Positions 17,410-25,946 are shown, numbered from the stretch's first letter. The stretch is 64,000 nucleotides of DNA from Bartonella taylorii 8TBB (GCF_902825155.1 NZ_CADEAG010000001.1:186001-250000); one strand, 5' to 3'. Numbers and translations: made by a program. Notes: generated by a model not told the origin, from the sequence alone.

Positions 17410-17721
17410 ATGAAATACGCCAATACTCTTCAAACAAAAATTAGCAGAAAAGTGAGTACTGTTTTAGCGGCTCTAACTGTATTTTTAACGATTCAGCCGA
17501 CATGTGCCCAAGAAAAAATGAGTAAGTTGGATATGCTCATAGTTCTGCAGTATGAGCTTAGTATTATTATTCCTATTGCTGGTGCTGTTATGCTTTTATT
17601 TCTATTGCTCATTTATGCATTTCGCCTCATCACAAAAGCTACATTCTTACGATGGGCGTTCAGTATTATCATAGCGAGTGCAGCATTTTATCTTAGCAGG
17701 ATATTGTTTTATATCATTTAA
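17410..17721 (+). CDS. trwL5: TrwL5, divergent VirB2-like pilin subunit
   Basis: This 103-residue protein keeps the signal peptide (ending near TCAQ), the IIPIAGAV motif and two membrane segments, with FLRWAFSIIIASAAF matching the FVRWAIGVVIAGSA block of the other copies. It is otherwise the most divergent intact copy and lacks the YAGRYIEKD loop, having YAFRLITKA instead. I start at ATG 17410, which aligns with its paralogues. It is last in the array and directly precedes trwM by 12 bases. It could be the ancestral-position pilin or a specialised minor subunit. Confidence 0.85.
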   Translation: MKYANTLQTKISRKVSTVLAALTVFLTIQPTCAQEKMSKLDMLIVLQYELSIIIPIAGAVMLLFLLLIYAFRLITKATFLRWAFSIIIASAAFYLSRILFYII

Positions 17722-17733
17722 TTGGAGTTCCTG

Positions 17734-18042
17734 ATGAAACCGCAAAAACATAAAACATTCCCCTTATTTAAAGGAGCCACTCGCGTTCCAACAGTTTGGG
17801 GTGTACCAATGATGCCGCTCATAACTATGGTTGTAAGTATAGCTGCCATTGCCATGACGGTAAGTATTTTTTTATGGATTATTGCATTACCATTATGGTT
17901 CATTATGGCACAAATTACCAAGAATGATGATAAGGCATTTCGGATTTGGTGGTTGTGGATCGATAGCAAATTCCGCAACCGCAACAAGAGCTTTTGGGGT
18001 GCATCAAGTTACAGTCCCTCTAACTACCGTAAAAGGAGGTAA
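17734..18042 (+). CDS. trwM: TrwM, VirB3-like inner-membrane protein
   Basis: This 102-residue protein has the short VirB3 layout: a FPLFKGATRVPTVWGVP start, which is characteristic of the family, then two close membrane segments at about 27-60, then a basic C-terminus. VirB3 proteins partner with the VirB4 ATPase at the inner membrane. I use ATG 17734, which has GGAG upstream, rather than a TTG four codons earlier. The stop is 2 bases before trwK, so translation is probably coupled. Confidence 0.9.
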   Translation: MKPQKHKTFPLFKGATRVPTVWGVPMMPLITMVVSIAAIAMTVSIFLWIIALPLWFIMAQITKNDDKAFRIWWLWIDSKFRNRNKSFWGASSYSPSNYRKRR

Positions 18043-18044
18043 GC

Positions 18045-20516
18045 ATGACGGCTGTTGAAAGCAACAAGCGTCTTGTGTCAGAGACGCCAGTAAGCCTGTT
18101 CATACCTTATTCACACCATATTACAGATACGATTATCTCTACCAAAAATGCAGAGTATTTGTCGGTTTGGAAAATTGATGGGCGTTCACATCAAAGTGCT
18201 TCAGAAGAGGATATTTTTCGATGGACTAAGGAGCTAAACAACACTCTCCGTGGTATTGCATCGGCCAACTTGTCATTGTGGACACATGTTGTGCGCCGTC
18301 GTGTTTATGAATATCCTGCTTCAACATTTGATAAAATGTTTTGCCACCAGCTTGATGAGAAGTACCGGCAAAGCTTTACTGGTTATAATCTGATGGTTAA
18401 TGACCTCTATTTGACTATCGTTTTCCAGCCGGTGGCTGATAAGGTTATGTCATTCTTTTCTAAACATGAACGTGAAACGCTCGAGCAGAAAAAGATGCGG
18501 CAAGAATCATGTATCAAAGCGCTCAATGATATTAATCGTACTTTAGGTCAATCGTTAAAACATTATGGTGCAGAGCTTCTTAGCACTTATGAAAAAAATG
18601 GTTATGTTTATTCTTCTGCACTTGAATTTCTTGGCATGCTTGTCAATAGCGAATACCATCCTATGCCAGTCTGTCATGACCGTTTTGCTGATTATATGTC
18701 TATTAATCGGCCTTTTTTTTCAAAGTGGGGAGCATTCGGTGAACTTCGTACAATTAGTGGAATGCGTCGATTCGGAATGATAGAAATTAAAGAATACGAC
18801 GTGGTAACAAAACCAGGTCAGTTCAATGTTTTGCTGGAAAGTGATTTTGAGTTCGTCTTGACACAGAGTTTTTCAGTGCTCTCGCGACATGCGGCTAAAG
18901 ATTATTTGCAGAGACATCAGCGCAATCTTATCGATACCCGCGATGTGGCCACCAGTCAAATTGAGCAAATTGACGAAGCACTAAATCAGCTCGTAAGTGG
19001 ACACTTTGTCATGGGTGAGCATCATTGTACACTAACCATCTATGGTGATACAATTCAACAAGTTCGTGACCATATGGCAAAAGCAAGTGCAGCACTTCTG
19101 GATGTTGCCGTGTTACCAAAACCCGTAGATTTGGCTATAGAAGCTGGTTATTGGGCACAACTTCCTGGAAATTGGAAATGGCGACCACGCCCCGCACCAA
19201 TCACGTCATTGAACTTTTTGTCATTTTCATCCTTTCATAATTTTATGTCAGGCAAGCCGAGTGGAAACCCTTGGGGACCGGCCGTTACAATTCTTAAAAC
19301 AACAAGTAAAACGCCGCTTTATTTCAATTTCCATGCCTCTAAACTTGAAGAAGATGCAACAGATAAGCGCTTACTTGGAAATACTGCACTCATCGGGCAA
19401 TCTGGTTCCGGTAAAACTGTGCTGCTTGGATTTTTATTAGCACAAGCGCAAAAATTCAAGCCGACAACTGTTGTTTTTGATAAAGATCGTGGTATGGAAA
19501 TTGTCATTCGAGCGATGGGTGGTCAATACCTATCATTTAAAGCTGGTAGACCAAGTGGTTTCAACCCATTTCAACTTCCCCCTACACAAGATAACCTGAT
19601 TTTTCTAAAACAATTTGTTAAAAAATTGGCAGAATCTGGTGGTAAAGTTACACACCACGACGAAGAGGAAATTAATCAAGCTGTCATGTCTGTCATGAGT
19701 AGCAATATTGACAAATCATTGCGTCGCTTGTCTTTTTTGGTGCAATTTTTGCCAAATCCGCATTTAGGTGACCATAATGCACACCCTTCTGTTCACGCTC
19801 GTTTGATAAAATGGTGTGAAGGAGGTGATTATGGATGGTTATTTGATAATCCCAATGATGCACTTGATCTCTCTACACATCAAATTTACGGCTTTGATAT
19901 TACCGAATTCCTAGATAACCCAGAAGCTCGTACACCTGTTATGATGTATTTGCTGTACCGCACGGAAGGAATGATTAGCGGACAGCGATTTATGTATATT
20001 TTTGATGAGTTTTGGAAACCTTTACAAGACCCGTACTTTGAAGATTTAGCAAAGAATAAACAAAAGACCATCCGTAAACAAAATGGTATTTTTGTTTACG
20101 CTACGCAAGAACCCAGTGACGCTTTAGAAAGCAATATCGCCAAAACCCTCATTCAGCAGTGTGCAACCTATATTTTTCTAGCAAATCCTAAAGCAAATTA
20201 CGAAGATTATACAGAAGGTTTTAAGCTAACAGATACTGAGTTTGAATTGATTAAAGGACTTGGTGAATTTAGTCGTCAGTTTCTCATCAAACAGGGTGAT
20301 CAATCTGCACTCGCAGAACTTAATCTTGGAAAATTCCATATAACGGTAAATGGAGAAACTATCGAACACGATTTTAGTGATGAAATCTTGGTGTTATCAG
20401 GTACACCTGATAACGCAGAATTGGCCGAAAGCATTATCGCTGAGGTAGGCAGTGATCCCGCAGTATGGTTACCAATTTTTTTGCAACATGTAAAAGCTGA
20501 TAGGAGGGAAATATGA
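18045..20516 (+). CDS. trwK: TrwK, VirB4-type secretion ATPase
   Basis: This 823-residue protein is the largest and most conserved energy component of type IV secretion. Walker A GQSGSGKT lies at about 450-457, Walker B with MYIFDEFWK near 648-656, and the motif YATQEPSDA follows, all in the usual VirB4 order after the N-terminal CagE/TrbE-like domain. AAAGGAGG precedes the ATG. Its stop overlaps the trwJ1 start (ATGA). It would work at the cytoplasmic face with TrwM to drive pilus assembly. There is a single copy, unlike the surface components. Confidence 0.96.
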   Translation: MTAVESNKRLVSETPVSLFIPYSHHITDTIISTKNAEYLSVWKIDGRSHQSASEEDIFRWTKELNNTLRGIASANLSLWTHVVRRRVYEYPASTFDKMFCHQLDEKYRQSFTGYNLMVNDLYLTIVFQPVADKVMSFFSKHERETLEQKKMRQESCIKALNDINRTLGQSLKHYGAELLSTYEKNGYVYSSALEFLGMLVNSEYHPMPVCHDRFADYMSINRPFFSKWGAFGELRTISGMRRFGMIEIKEYDVVTKPGQFNVLLESDFEFVLTQSFSVLSRHAAKDYLQRHQRNLIDTRDVATSQIEQIDEALNQLVSGHFVMGEHHCTLTIYGDTIQQVRDHMAKASAALLDVAVLPKPVDLAIEAGYWAQLPGNWKWRPRPAPITSLNFLSFSSFHNFMSGKPSGNPWGPAVTILKTTSKTPLYFNFHASKLEEDATDKRLLGNTALIGQSGSGKTVLLGFLLAQAQKFKPTTVVFDKDRGMEIVIRAMGGQYLSFKAGRPSGFNPFQLPPTQDNLIFLKQFVKKLAESGGKVTHHDEEEINQAVMSVMSSNIDKSLRRLSFLVQFLPNPHLGDHNAHPSVHARLIKWCEGGDYGWLFDNPNDALDLSTHQIYGFDITEFLDNPEARTPVMMYLLYRTEGMISGQRFMYIFDEFWKPLQDPYFEDLAKNKQKTIRKQNGIFVYATQEPSDALESNIAKTLIQQCATYIFLANPKANYEDYTEGFKLTDTEFELIKGLGEFSRQFLIKQGDQSALAELNLGKFHITVNGETIEHDFSDEILVLSGTPDNAELAESIIAEVGSDPAVWLPIFLQHVKADRREI

Positions 20517-21271
20517 AAAAGGTAATTATTGCAGTAGTACTAGTAGTAACTTTAGGAACTCTAAGGGCAGCAGTAGCTTTTACATGGGGGGCAGGAGCTG
20601 CAGATTTAAGTGCTACAGTTCCAACAGGGTGGCCCAATATTTTTGGATCATCTAAAAAACCATCGCCTAAAAAACCTTCTGTCCCACAGCATTATGTAGA
20701 TATGATCAATTTGATGAAACAACAACTTGAAATGAATAAAAAGCAACTCGAGAAAGCGGAAGAAACCTATAAATCTATAACAGGAAGTCGGAATTCCGGT
20801 ACTGGACAAGCGGATTATTCTAGTTTTTTTCTCAAAGATCCAAAATCAATCTATAATAAAGAAAAACGTTCAGGAATAGTGGCATCACTCACAGACATGC
20901 AGCGAAAAGAAGATCTTATTGGGTCTGCCAGTGACATGCGTAAATCTATCGAAAAGCGCATCTTATATACAACAGTTATAGACAAAAATATAAGTGAGGA
21001 AGCTTTTGAGAACACAGACGCTCGTTTAAATCATATTTTAGTATTATTAAATAAAATTGATGAAACAAAAGATCTAAAAAGCATTGCCGATCTGCATGTT
21101 CGTATAAAAAGCATGTTAGCTATGATCCAAAATGAAGCTGTAAAATTGCAAATGGTTGCACATTTACGCAACACTGAACAAGAACTTATCAAACAGCAAA
21201 AGCACAAACGAAATCTAAAAATTCTTAATAGTCAAAATAAACAAATGCCAATTATACGACCTATTCGATGA
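20513..21271 (+). CDS. trwJ1: TrwJ1, VirB5-like minor pilus component
   Basis: This 252-residue secreted protein has a signal peptide (cleavage near AVAF), a proline- and lysine-rich segment at about 45-60, and then long charged helices. VirB5 proteins sit at the pilus tip, and in Bartonella TrwJ variants bind erythrocyte surface proteins and help set host range. The last 70 or so residues match TrwJ2 closely (DETKDLKSIA, SMLAMIQNEA, ILNSQNKQMPIIRPIR), whereas the first two thirds differ except for short blocks. The ATG overlaps the end of trwK and has AGGAGG upstream. The 3' 52 bases are part of the perfect 1.6-kb repeat. Confidence 0.92.
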   Translation: MKKVIIAVVLVVTLGTLRAAVAFTWGAGAADLSATVPTGWPNIFGSSKKPSPKKPSVPQHYVDMINLMKQQLEMNKKQLEKAEETYKSITGSRNSGTGQADYSSFFLKDPKSIYNKEKRSGIVASLTDMQRKEDLIGSASDMRKSIEKRILYTTVIDKNISEEAFENTDARLNHILVLLNKIDETKDLKSIADLHVRIKSMLAMIQNEAVKLQMVAHLRNTEQELIKQQKHKRNLKILNSQNKQMPIIRPIR

Positions 21272-21335
21272 GTTTTTATAATGATCTTCTCTCGTGCCAT
21301 AGATCTTTTCTCCCTTCACTTGTGGGAAAAAATCA

Positions 21336-21494
21336 ATGCATAGTGTTGAGAACAATTCTAAAAATTGGAAGGAATACACGGAAAATTTGATCCACTCCCA
21401 AACGGTTCCGATGAAAAGTGCTTATAGCAGAGCGCATAAATGCACCATAAAGCACATACCACGCATCTATGTCCCAAAGATAATAAAAAACTGA
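21336..21494 (+). CDS. Small open frame between trwJ1 and trwI1
   Basis: This 52-codon frame starts at ATG 21336 behind GTGGGA and ends 22 bases before trwI1. The predicted peptide is basic (several K, R and H) with no signal or membrane segment and no family I recognise. In related conjugative plasmids I recall an entry-exclusion gene in this slot, but this peptide lacks the lipoprotein signal those have. Copy number gives no test because both copies are identical DNA. Confidence 0.25.
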   Translation: MHSVENNSKNWKEYTENLIHSQTVPMKSAYSRAHKCTIKHIPRIYVPKIIKN

Positions 21495-21516
21495 AAATTC
21501 ACTAAAGAGGAATGCC

Positions 21517-22407
21517 ATGGACTTCAAAATGTTCACGCAACTGTTCACTGCAATTGATACAGCGACAGAAACATATGTCATAGACACTTCCTCAAAAGCA
21601 ATTGTTGCCATTACACCTATCGTATCAGTCGGCCTCACCATCGCCTTTATCGTGTATGGATGGCTCGTTATCCGCGGTGCAATAGATATGCCAGTCTCTA
21701 CATTCCTGAGCCGTTGCCTGCGTGTAAGCATTATTACTTCAACAGCACTCACTGTAGGGCTTTATCAAAATGAAATTGCAAATTTGATAACCGAAATGCC
21801 TAACCAACTTATAGAGACACTCATAAAAAACCCACAAAACAAAAGCAGCAACCAATTCGCCAGTTTTATTGATGATGTTGCACAAGAAGGATTCAAACAT
21901 GCAAACGAAGCTTTTGAAGAAGCTGCTTTTTTAGATGCTGATGGGCTTCTTTACGGTCTCTTCGGTATCCTCATCTTGCTCGCAACAAGTTTTCTCGTGG
22001 CAATCGGTGGTGCATTCATCTTGCTGGCAAAGGGCTCACTCATGCTTCTTGTCGGGCTTGGACCATTTTTTATCATTGCTTTGCTCTGGCAACCAACCCA
22101 TCGCTTTTTCGAACAATGGGTAGCGCAAATCCTCAGCTATACAATTTTTATTGTGTTCATAGCCAGTATATTCAGTCTGATGATGAACATCTTTGCAAAT
22201 TATATGTCTGATCTGCAATTTGATGGAAAACAAAATGTGGGTTATGCGCTTGGTGGTGCTCTCATCTTGTCCATTCTCTCTATTGTACTGTTATTTAAAC
22301 TATCAAGTATTGCCAGTGCTTTGGCAAAAGGCATTTCCTTTGGACATCTCTGGAAATTAAATGCTGTAGGGGGAAATATTTCTCGCAAAGGCCGTATGAC
22401 TAAATAA
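21517..22407 (+). CDS. trwI1: TrwI1, VirB6-like polytopic membrane protein
   Basis: This 296-residue inner-membrane protein has at least five hydrophobic segments, the first near 29-50, then near 70-87, and a dense cluster from about 140 to 270, with the family stretch GLGPFFIIALLWQPTHRFFEQW in the conserved central region (described here by its first and last residues at about 184-205). VirB6 proteins form part of the inner-membrane channel and contact VirB5 and VirB2. AGAGGAATGCC precedes the ATG. DNA and protein are identical to TrwI2. Confidence 0.93.
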   Translation: MDFKMFTQLFTAIDTATETYVIDTSSKAIVAITPIVSVGLTIAFIVYGWLVIRGAIDMPVSTFLSRCLRVSIITSTALTVGLYQNEIANLITEMPNQLIETLIKNPQNKSSNQFASFIDDVAQEGFKHANEAFEEAAFLDADGLLYGLFGILILLATSFLVAIGGAFILLAKGSLMLLVGLGPFFIIALLWQPTHRFFEQWVAQILSYTIFIVFIASIFSLMMNIFANYMSDLQFDGKQNVGYALGGALILSILSIVLLFKLSSIASALAKGISFGHLWKLNAVGGNISRKGRMTK

Positions 22408-22593
22408 TCAAAATACCTCTGTCACGTAGTGGAGAGTATCTACACTACAATTGGGTATCACCGTGAATAAAATAATAAAATTAAAAAAAAGAAACAAATG
22501 CAAACTATATGCTTTTATTTTATAATCAAAATTGAAATAATGATAGAAAAGTGTTATGAGAATACATTACGGTTATAAAAAATGAGTGTTAAA

Positions 22594-22737
22594 ATGAGAA
22601 AGACCACTTTTACAATTTTGATTGCCGGTCTTTTATCGGCTTGTGCATTAGCACCAAAGCTAAAGCAACCAAGTGGCTGGAACCGCGTGCCTATTAATAA
22701 AACAGTCCCTGCCGAAATTCAGCGAGGAGCAATATGA
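22594..22737 (+). CDS. trwH1: TrwH1, VirB7-like lipoprotein
   Basis: This 47-residue lipoprotein has an N-terminal signal ending in LLSAC (lipidated C17) followed by a short tail WNRVPINKTVP, the usual size and form of VirB7 in this plasmid family. VirB7 anchors VirB9 and the core complex to the outer membrane. I choose ATG 22594 rather than 22582 because it gives the normal signal length. Its stop overlaps the ATG of the truncated trwG in an ATGA overlap. It is identical to TrwH2. The frame is too short for usual length cut-offs. Confidence 0.88.
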   Translation: MRKTTFTILIAGLLSACALAPKLKQPSGWNRVPINKTVPAEIQRGAI

Positions 22738-22832
22738 GAAAAAAACAAGCTAAACCAGTAAAAGCAGAACGACTTAATAGTTATTATGAAGAAAGTCGAG
22801 GTTTGGAACGTGAACTCATAAGTGAATTTTAA
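22734..22832 (+). pseudogene. Truncated trwG at the duplication joint
   Basis: The first 32 codons match the intact trwG at 25235 exactly, up to ELISEF, and then the sequence switches abruptly to unrelated DNA with an immediate TAA at 22830-22832. The stump includes only the cytoplasmic N-terminus and lacks the membrane anchor and periplasmic domain of VirB8, so no working TrwG can come from it. It marks the right end of the duplicated unit; trwJ2 begins 70 bases further on. Confidence 0.93.
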
Positions 22833-22902
22833 GGTCATCGGTAACTAAGCAATAATGATTATCAATCCTTCTGCAATATATGCAAATTAAAAGGAACTGA
22901 AT

Positions 22903-23772
22903 ATGAAAAAGCTGATTGTTACAGCAGTATTGAGTGTGGTTCTTGGAACGTCATGTATGGCGTTGGCAGATTCGAGTCAAGAACGGAAAAATTTAATAGA
23001 TTCAATACGGCAAAAATACCATTCAGGTCGATTGCATGAAGTAACATATGATCAAATAGAAAATTTATTGCGTACTCAAGAATTCCGTAACGCATTTCAA
23101 GATTTAGATACGGATGAGTTTAGGAAGGCAATATTGGCTAGACTTGGAGAAGGATTAGAACAAGGAAATACAGGATATGGCTCCGAAAATCGGAATAATA
23201 TTCAGCCAACAATATCCAAACAAAAATCTGATACGCAGGATGAAAATTTCGGGCAAAAAATATATGATTCTATAACGGGCTCTCGAACAGTCACCGCGGT
23301 ACCCAAAAAAGATAGCAGTTGGTTTTTGTTGGGACCGCAATTCATTTACGATAAGACTAAAAAGTCGTATGTTGCCACGCAAATTCCTACATTGGTCGAT
23401 AAGATCATCACAGAAGAAAATTATTTTCGCCCTCAATCACGTGATTCTATTAACCACCGCAGCCAATATGCAGCAGTCATTGATAAAGCTGTAAGTCTGC
23501 AGGCTTTTCAAGAAACAGAGAATCGCCTTAGTCAAATCACACAATTATTGATGGACGTCGATGAAACGAAAGATCTAAAAAGCATTGCCGAATTACAAGC
23601 GCGTATTAAGGCCATGCTAGCCATGATTCAAAATGAAACCGCAAAGTTACAAACGATTGCACATTTGCGCAATGCTGAACAAGCACTTATCAGTCAATTA
23701 AAACGCGAACGGAATATAGGAATTCTTAATAGTCAAAATAAACAAATGCCAATTATACGACCTATTCGATGA
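22903..23772 (+). CDS. trwJ2: TrwJ2, VirB5-like minor pilus component
   Basis: This 289-residue secreted protein has a signal peptide ending near MALA, then an N-terminal region of about 80 residues with DQIENLL and TDEFRKAI helices that is absent from TrwJ1, then a KIYDSITGSR block weakly shared with TrwJ1 (YKSITGSR), and a C-terminal quarter that closely matches TrwJ1. AAAAGGAACTGA precedes the ATG. As the presumed pilus-tip adhesin, this second version would allow a different or broader receptor fit on host red cells. Confidence 0.92.
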   Translation: MKKLIVTAVLSVVLGTSCMALADSSQERKNLIDSIRQKYHSGRLHEVTYDQIENLLRTQEFRNAFQDLDTDEFRKAILARLGEGLEQGNTGYGSENRNNIQPTISKQKSDTQDENFGQKIYDSITGSRTVTAVPKKDSSWFLLGPQFIYDKTKKSYVATQIPTLVDKIITEENYFRPQSRDSINHRSQYAAVIDKAVSLQAFQETENRLSQITQLLMDVDETKDLKSIAELQARIKAMLAMIQNETAKLQTIAHLRNAEQALISQLKRERNIGILNSQNKQMPIIRPIR

Positions 23773-23836
23773 GTTTTTATAATGATCTTCTCTCGTGCCA
23801 TAGATCTTTTCTCCCTTCACTTGTGGGAAAAAATCA

Positions 23837-23995
23837 ATGCATAGTGTTGAGAACAATTCTAAAAATTGGAAGGAATACACGGAAAATTTGATCCACTCCC
23901 AAACGGTTCCGATGAAAAGTGCTTATAGCAGAGCGCATAAATGCACCATAAAGCACATACCACGCATCTATGTCCCAAAGATAATAAAAAACTGA
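23837..23995 (+). CDS. Small open frame between trwJ2 and trwI2
   Basis: Second, identical copy of the 52-codon frame found at 21336. It is unrecognised and may be non-coding leader of trwI. Confidence 0.22.
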   Translation: MHSVENNSKNWKEYTENLIHSQTVPMKSAYSRAHKCTIKHIPRIYVPKIIKN

Positions 23996-24017
23996 AAATT
24001 CACTAAAGAGGAATGCC

Positions 24018-24908
24018 ATGGACTTCAAAATGTTCACGCAACTGTTCACTGCAATTGATACAGCGACAGAAACATATGTCATAGACACTTCCTCAAAAGC
24101 AATTGTTGCCATTACACCTATCGTATCAGTCGGCCTCACCATCGCCTTTATCGTGTATGGATGGCTCGTTATCCGCGGTGCAATAGATATGCCAGTCTCT
24201 ACATTCCTGAGCCGTTGCCTGCGTGTAAGCATTATTACTTCAACAGCACTCACTGTAGGGCTTTATCAAAATGAAATTGCAAATTTGATAACCGAAATGC
24301 CTAACCAACTTATAGAGACACTCATAAAAAACCCACAAAACAAAAGCAGCAACCAATTCGCCAGTTTTATTGATGATGTTGCACAAGAAGGATTCAAACA
24401 TGCAAACGAAGCTTTTGAAGAAGCTGCTTTTTTAGATGCTGATGGGCTTCTTTACGGTCTCTTCGGTATCCTCATCTTGCTCGCAACAAGTTTTCTCGTG
24501 GCAATCGGTGGTGCATTCATCTTGCTGGCAAAGGGCTCACTCATGCTTCTTGTCGGGCTTGGACCATTTTTTATCATTGCTTTGCTCTGGCAACCAACCC
24601 ATCGCTTTTTCGAACAATGGGTAGCGCAAATCCTCAGCTATACAATTTTTATTGTGTTCATAGCCAGTATATTCAGTCTGATGATGAACATCTTTGCAAA
24701 TTATATGTCTGATCTGCAATTTGATGGAAAACAAAATGTGGGTTATGCGCTTGGTGGTGCTCTCATCTTGTCCATTCTCTCTATTGTACTGTTATTTAAA
24801 CTATCAAGTATTGCCAGTGCTTTGGCAAAAGGCATTTCCTTTGGACATCTCTGGAAATTAAATGCTGTAGGGGGAAATATTTCTCGCAAAGGCCGTATGA
24901 CTAAATAA
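24018..24908 (+). CDS. trwI2: TrwI2, VirB6-like polytopic membrane protein
   Basis: This 296-residue protein is identical to TrwI1 over its full length, including synonymous positions. Whereas the two TrwJ proteins have diverged, their VirB6 partners have not, which points to recent gene conversion or a very recent unit duplication followed by exchange of only the trwJ part. The function should be the same inner-membrane channel role, with doubled dosage. Confidence 0.93.
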   Translation: MDFKMFTQLFTAIDTATETYVIDTSSKAIVAITPIVSVGLTIAFIVYGWLVIRGAIDMPVSTFLSRCLRVSIITSTALTVGLYQNEIANLITEMPNQLIETLIKNPQNKSSNQFASFIDDVAQEGFKHANEAFEEAAFLDADGLLYGLFGILILLATSFLVAIGGAFILLAKGSLMLLVGLGPFFIIALLWQPTHRFFEQWVAQILSYTIFIVFIASIFSLMMNIFANYMSDLQFDGKQNVGYALGGALILSILSIVLLFKLSSIASALAKGISFGHLWKLNAVGGNISRKGRMTK

Positions 24909-25094
24909 TCAAAATACCTCTGTCACGTAGTGGAGAGTATCTACACTACAATTGGGTATCACCGTGAATAAAATAATAAAATTAAAAAAAAGAAACAAAT
25001 GCAAACTATATGCTTTTATTTTATAATCAAAATTGAAATAATGATAGAAAAGTGTTATGAGAATACATTACGGTTATAAAAAATGAGTGTTAAA

Positions 25095-25238
25095 ATGAGA
25101 AAGACCACTTTTACAATTTTGATTGCCGGTCTTTTATCGGCTTGTGCATTAGCACCAAAGCTAAAGCAACCAAGTGGCTGGAACCGCGTGCCTATTAATA
25201 AAACAGTCCCTGCCGAAATTCAGCGAGGAGCAATATGA
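25095..25238 (+). CDS. trwH2: TrwH2, VirB7-like lipoprotein
   Basis: This 47-residue lipoprotein is identical to TrwH1, with lipobox LLSAC. Its stop overlaps the start of the intact trwG (ATGA), the ancestral arrangement, so this copy is in the original joint with the downstream genes. Confidence 0.88.
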   Translation: MRKTTFTILIAGLLSACALAPKLKQPSGWNRVPINKTVPAEIQRGAI

Positions 25239-25933
25239 GAAAAAAACAAGCTAAACCAGTAAAAGCAGAACGACTTAATAGTTATTATGAAGAAAGTCGA
25301 GGTTTGGAACGTGAACTCATAAGTGAATTTATAAAATCACGTAGGACTGCATGGCGGGTAGCAGGTGTTGTTGGCATTTTTGGGTTGTTCGGTATGATGT
25401 GTGGAGTTGTCGGTTTCTCCCAACCAGCTCCAACGCCCTTGGTGCTACGCGTTGATAATACAACTGGCGCGGTCGATGTAATTTCTGTAATACGCGAACA
25501 TGAAACCAGTTATGGTGAAGTTGTAGATAGGTACTGGCTCAACCAATATGTGCTCAACCGCGAAACTTACGACTATGATACCATTCAGCTGAGCTATGAT
25601 ACTACGGCGCTTTTAAGTGCACCAGCTGTTCAACAAGAATTTTATCAAATCTATGAGGGTGAAAATGCACGTGACCAAGTGCTTTCCAATAAAGCACGCA
25701 TCACGGTTAAAGTACGATCGATCCAGCCTAATGGACGTGGTCAAGCAACTGTACGTTTTACAACACAACAACATGAAAGTAATGGTATCGTTGGACCAAA
25801 ACAACACCAAATCGCAACAATTGGCTACACCTATGTTGGGACACCGATGAAATCATCTGATCGATTACTTAACCCCCTTGGTTTCCAAGTGACAAGTTAC
25901 CGTGCTGATCCGGAAATACTGTTAAATAATTAA
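25235..25933 (+). CDS. trwG: TrwG, VirB8-like assembly factor
   Basis: This 232-residue bitopic inner-membrane protein has a cytoplasmic N-terminus, a single membrane segment at about 40-60 (VVGIFGLFGMMCGVVGF) and a periplasmic VirB8 domain containing YDTTALLSAPAVQQEF and the final TSYRADPEIL strand. VirB8 nucleates assembly of the channel by contacting VirB9 and VirB10. GAGGAGC lies upstream within trwH2. There is only one intact copy; the other is the stump at 22734. Confidence 0.94.
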   Translation: MRKKQAKPVKAERLNSYYEESRGLERELISEFIKSRRTAWRVAGVVGIFGLFGMMCGVVGFSQPAPTPLVLRVDNTTGAVDVISVIREHETSYGEVVDRYWLNQYVLNRETYDYDTIQLSYDTTALLSAPAVQQEFYQIYEGENARDQVLSNKARITVKVRSIQPNGRGQATVRFTTQQHESNGIVGPKQHQIATIGYTYVGTPMKSSDRLLNPLGFQVTSYRADPEILLNN

Positions 25934-25946
25934 GGAATTGATTATT

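Larger units (their letters stand above)
21220..22829 (+). repeat. Copy 1 of a 1,610-bp direct repeat in trw
   Basis: This copy runs from the last 17 codons of trwJ1 through trwI1 and trwH1 to codon 32 of trwG. Copy 2 is at 23721-25330, a constant offset of 2,501 bases, and I found no difference where I compared them, including non-coding spacers. Outside these limits the sequences diverge at once on the trwG side and gradually on the trwJ side. Confidence 0.95.
23721..25330 (+). repeat. Copy 2 of the 1,610-bp direct repeat in trw
   Basis: Same content as the copy at 21220-22829: the trwJ2 end, trwI2, trwH2 and the trwG start. Here trwG continues intact past the repeat end. Confidence 0.95.

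Noticed and set aside
21333-21752. 139-codon minus-strand frame opposite trwI1, also present at 23834-24253
   Set aside because: It lies opposite the trwI coding region and is duplicated only because the DNA is; no independent support.
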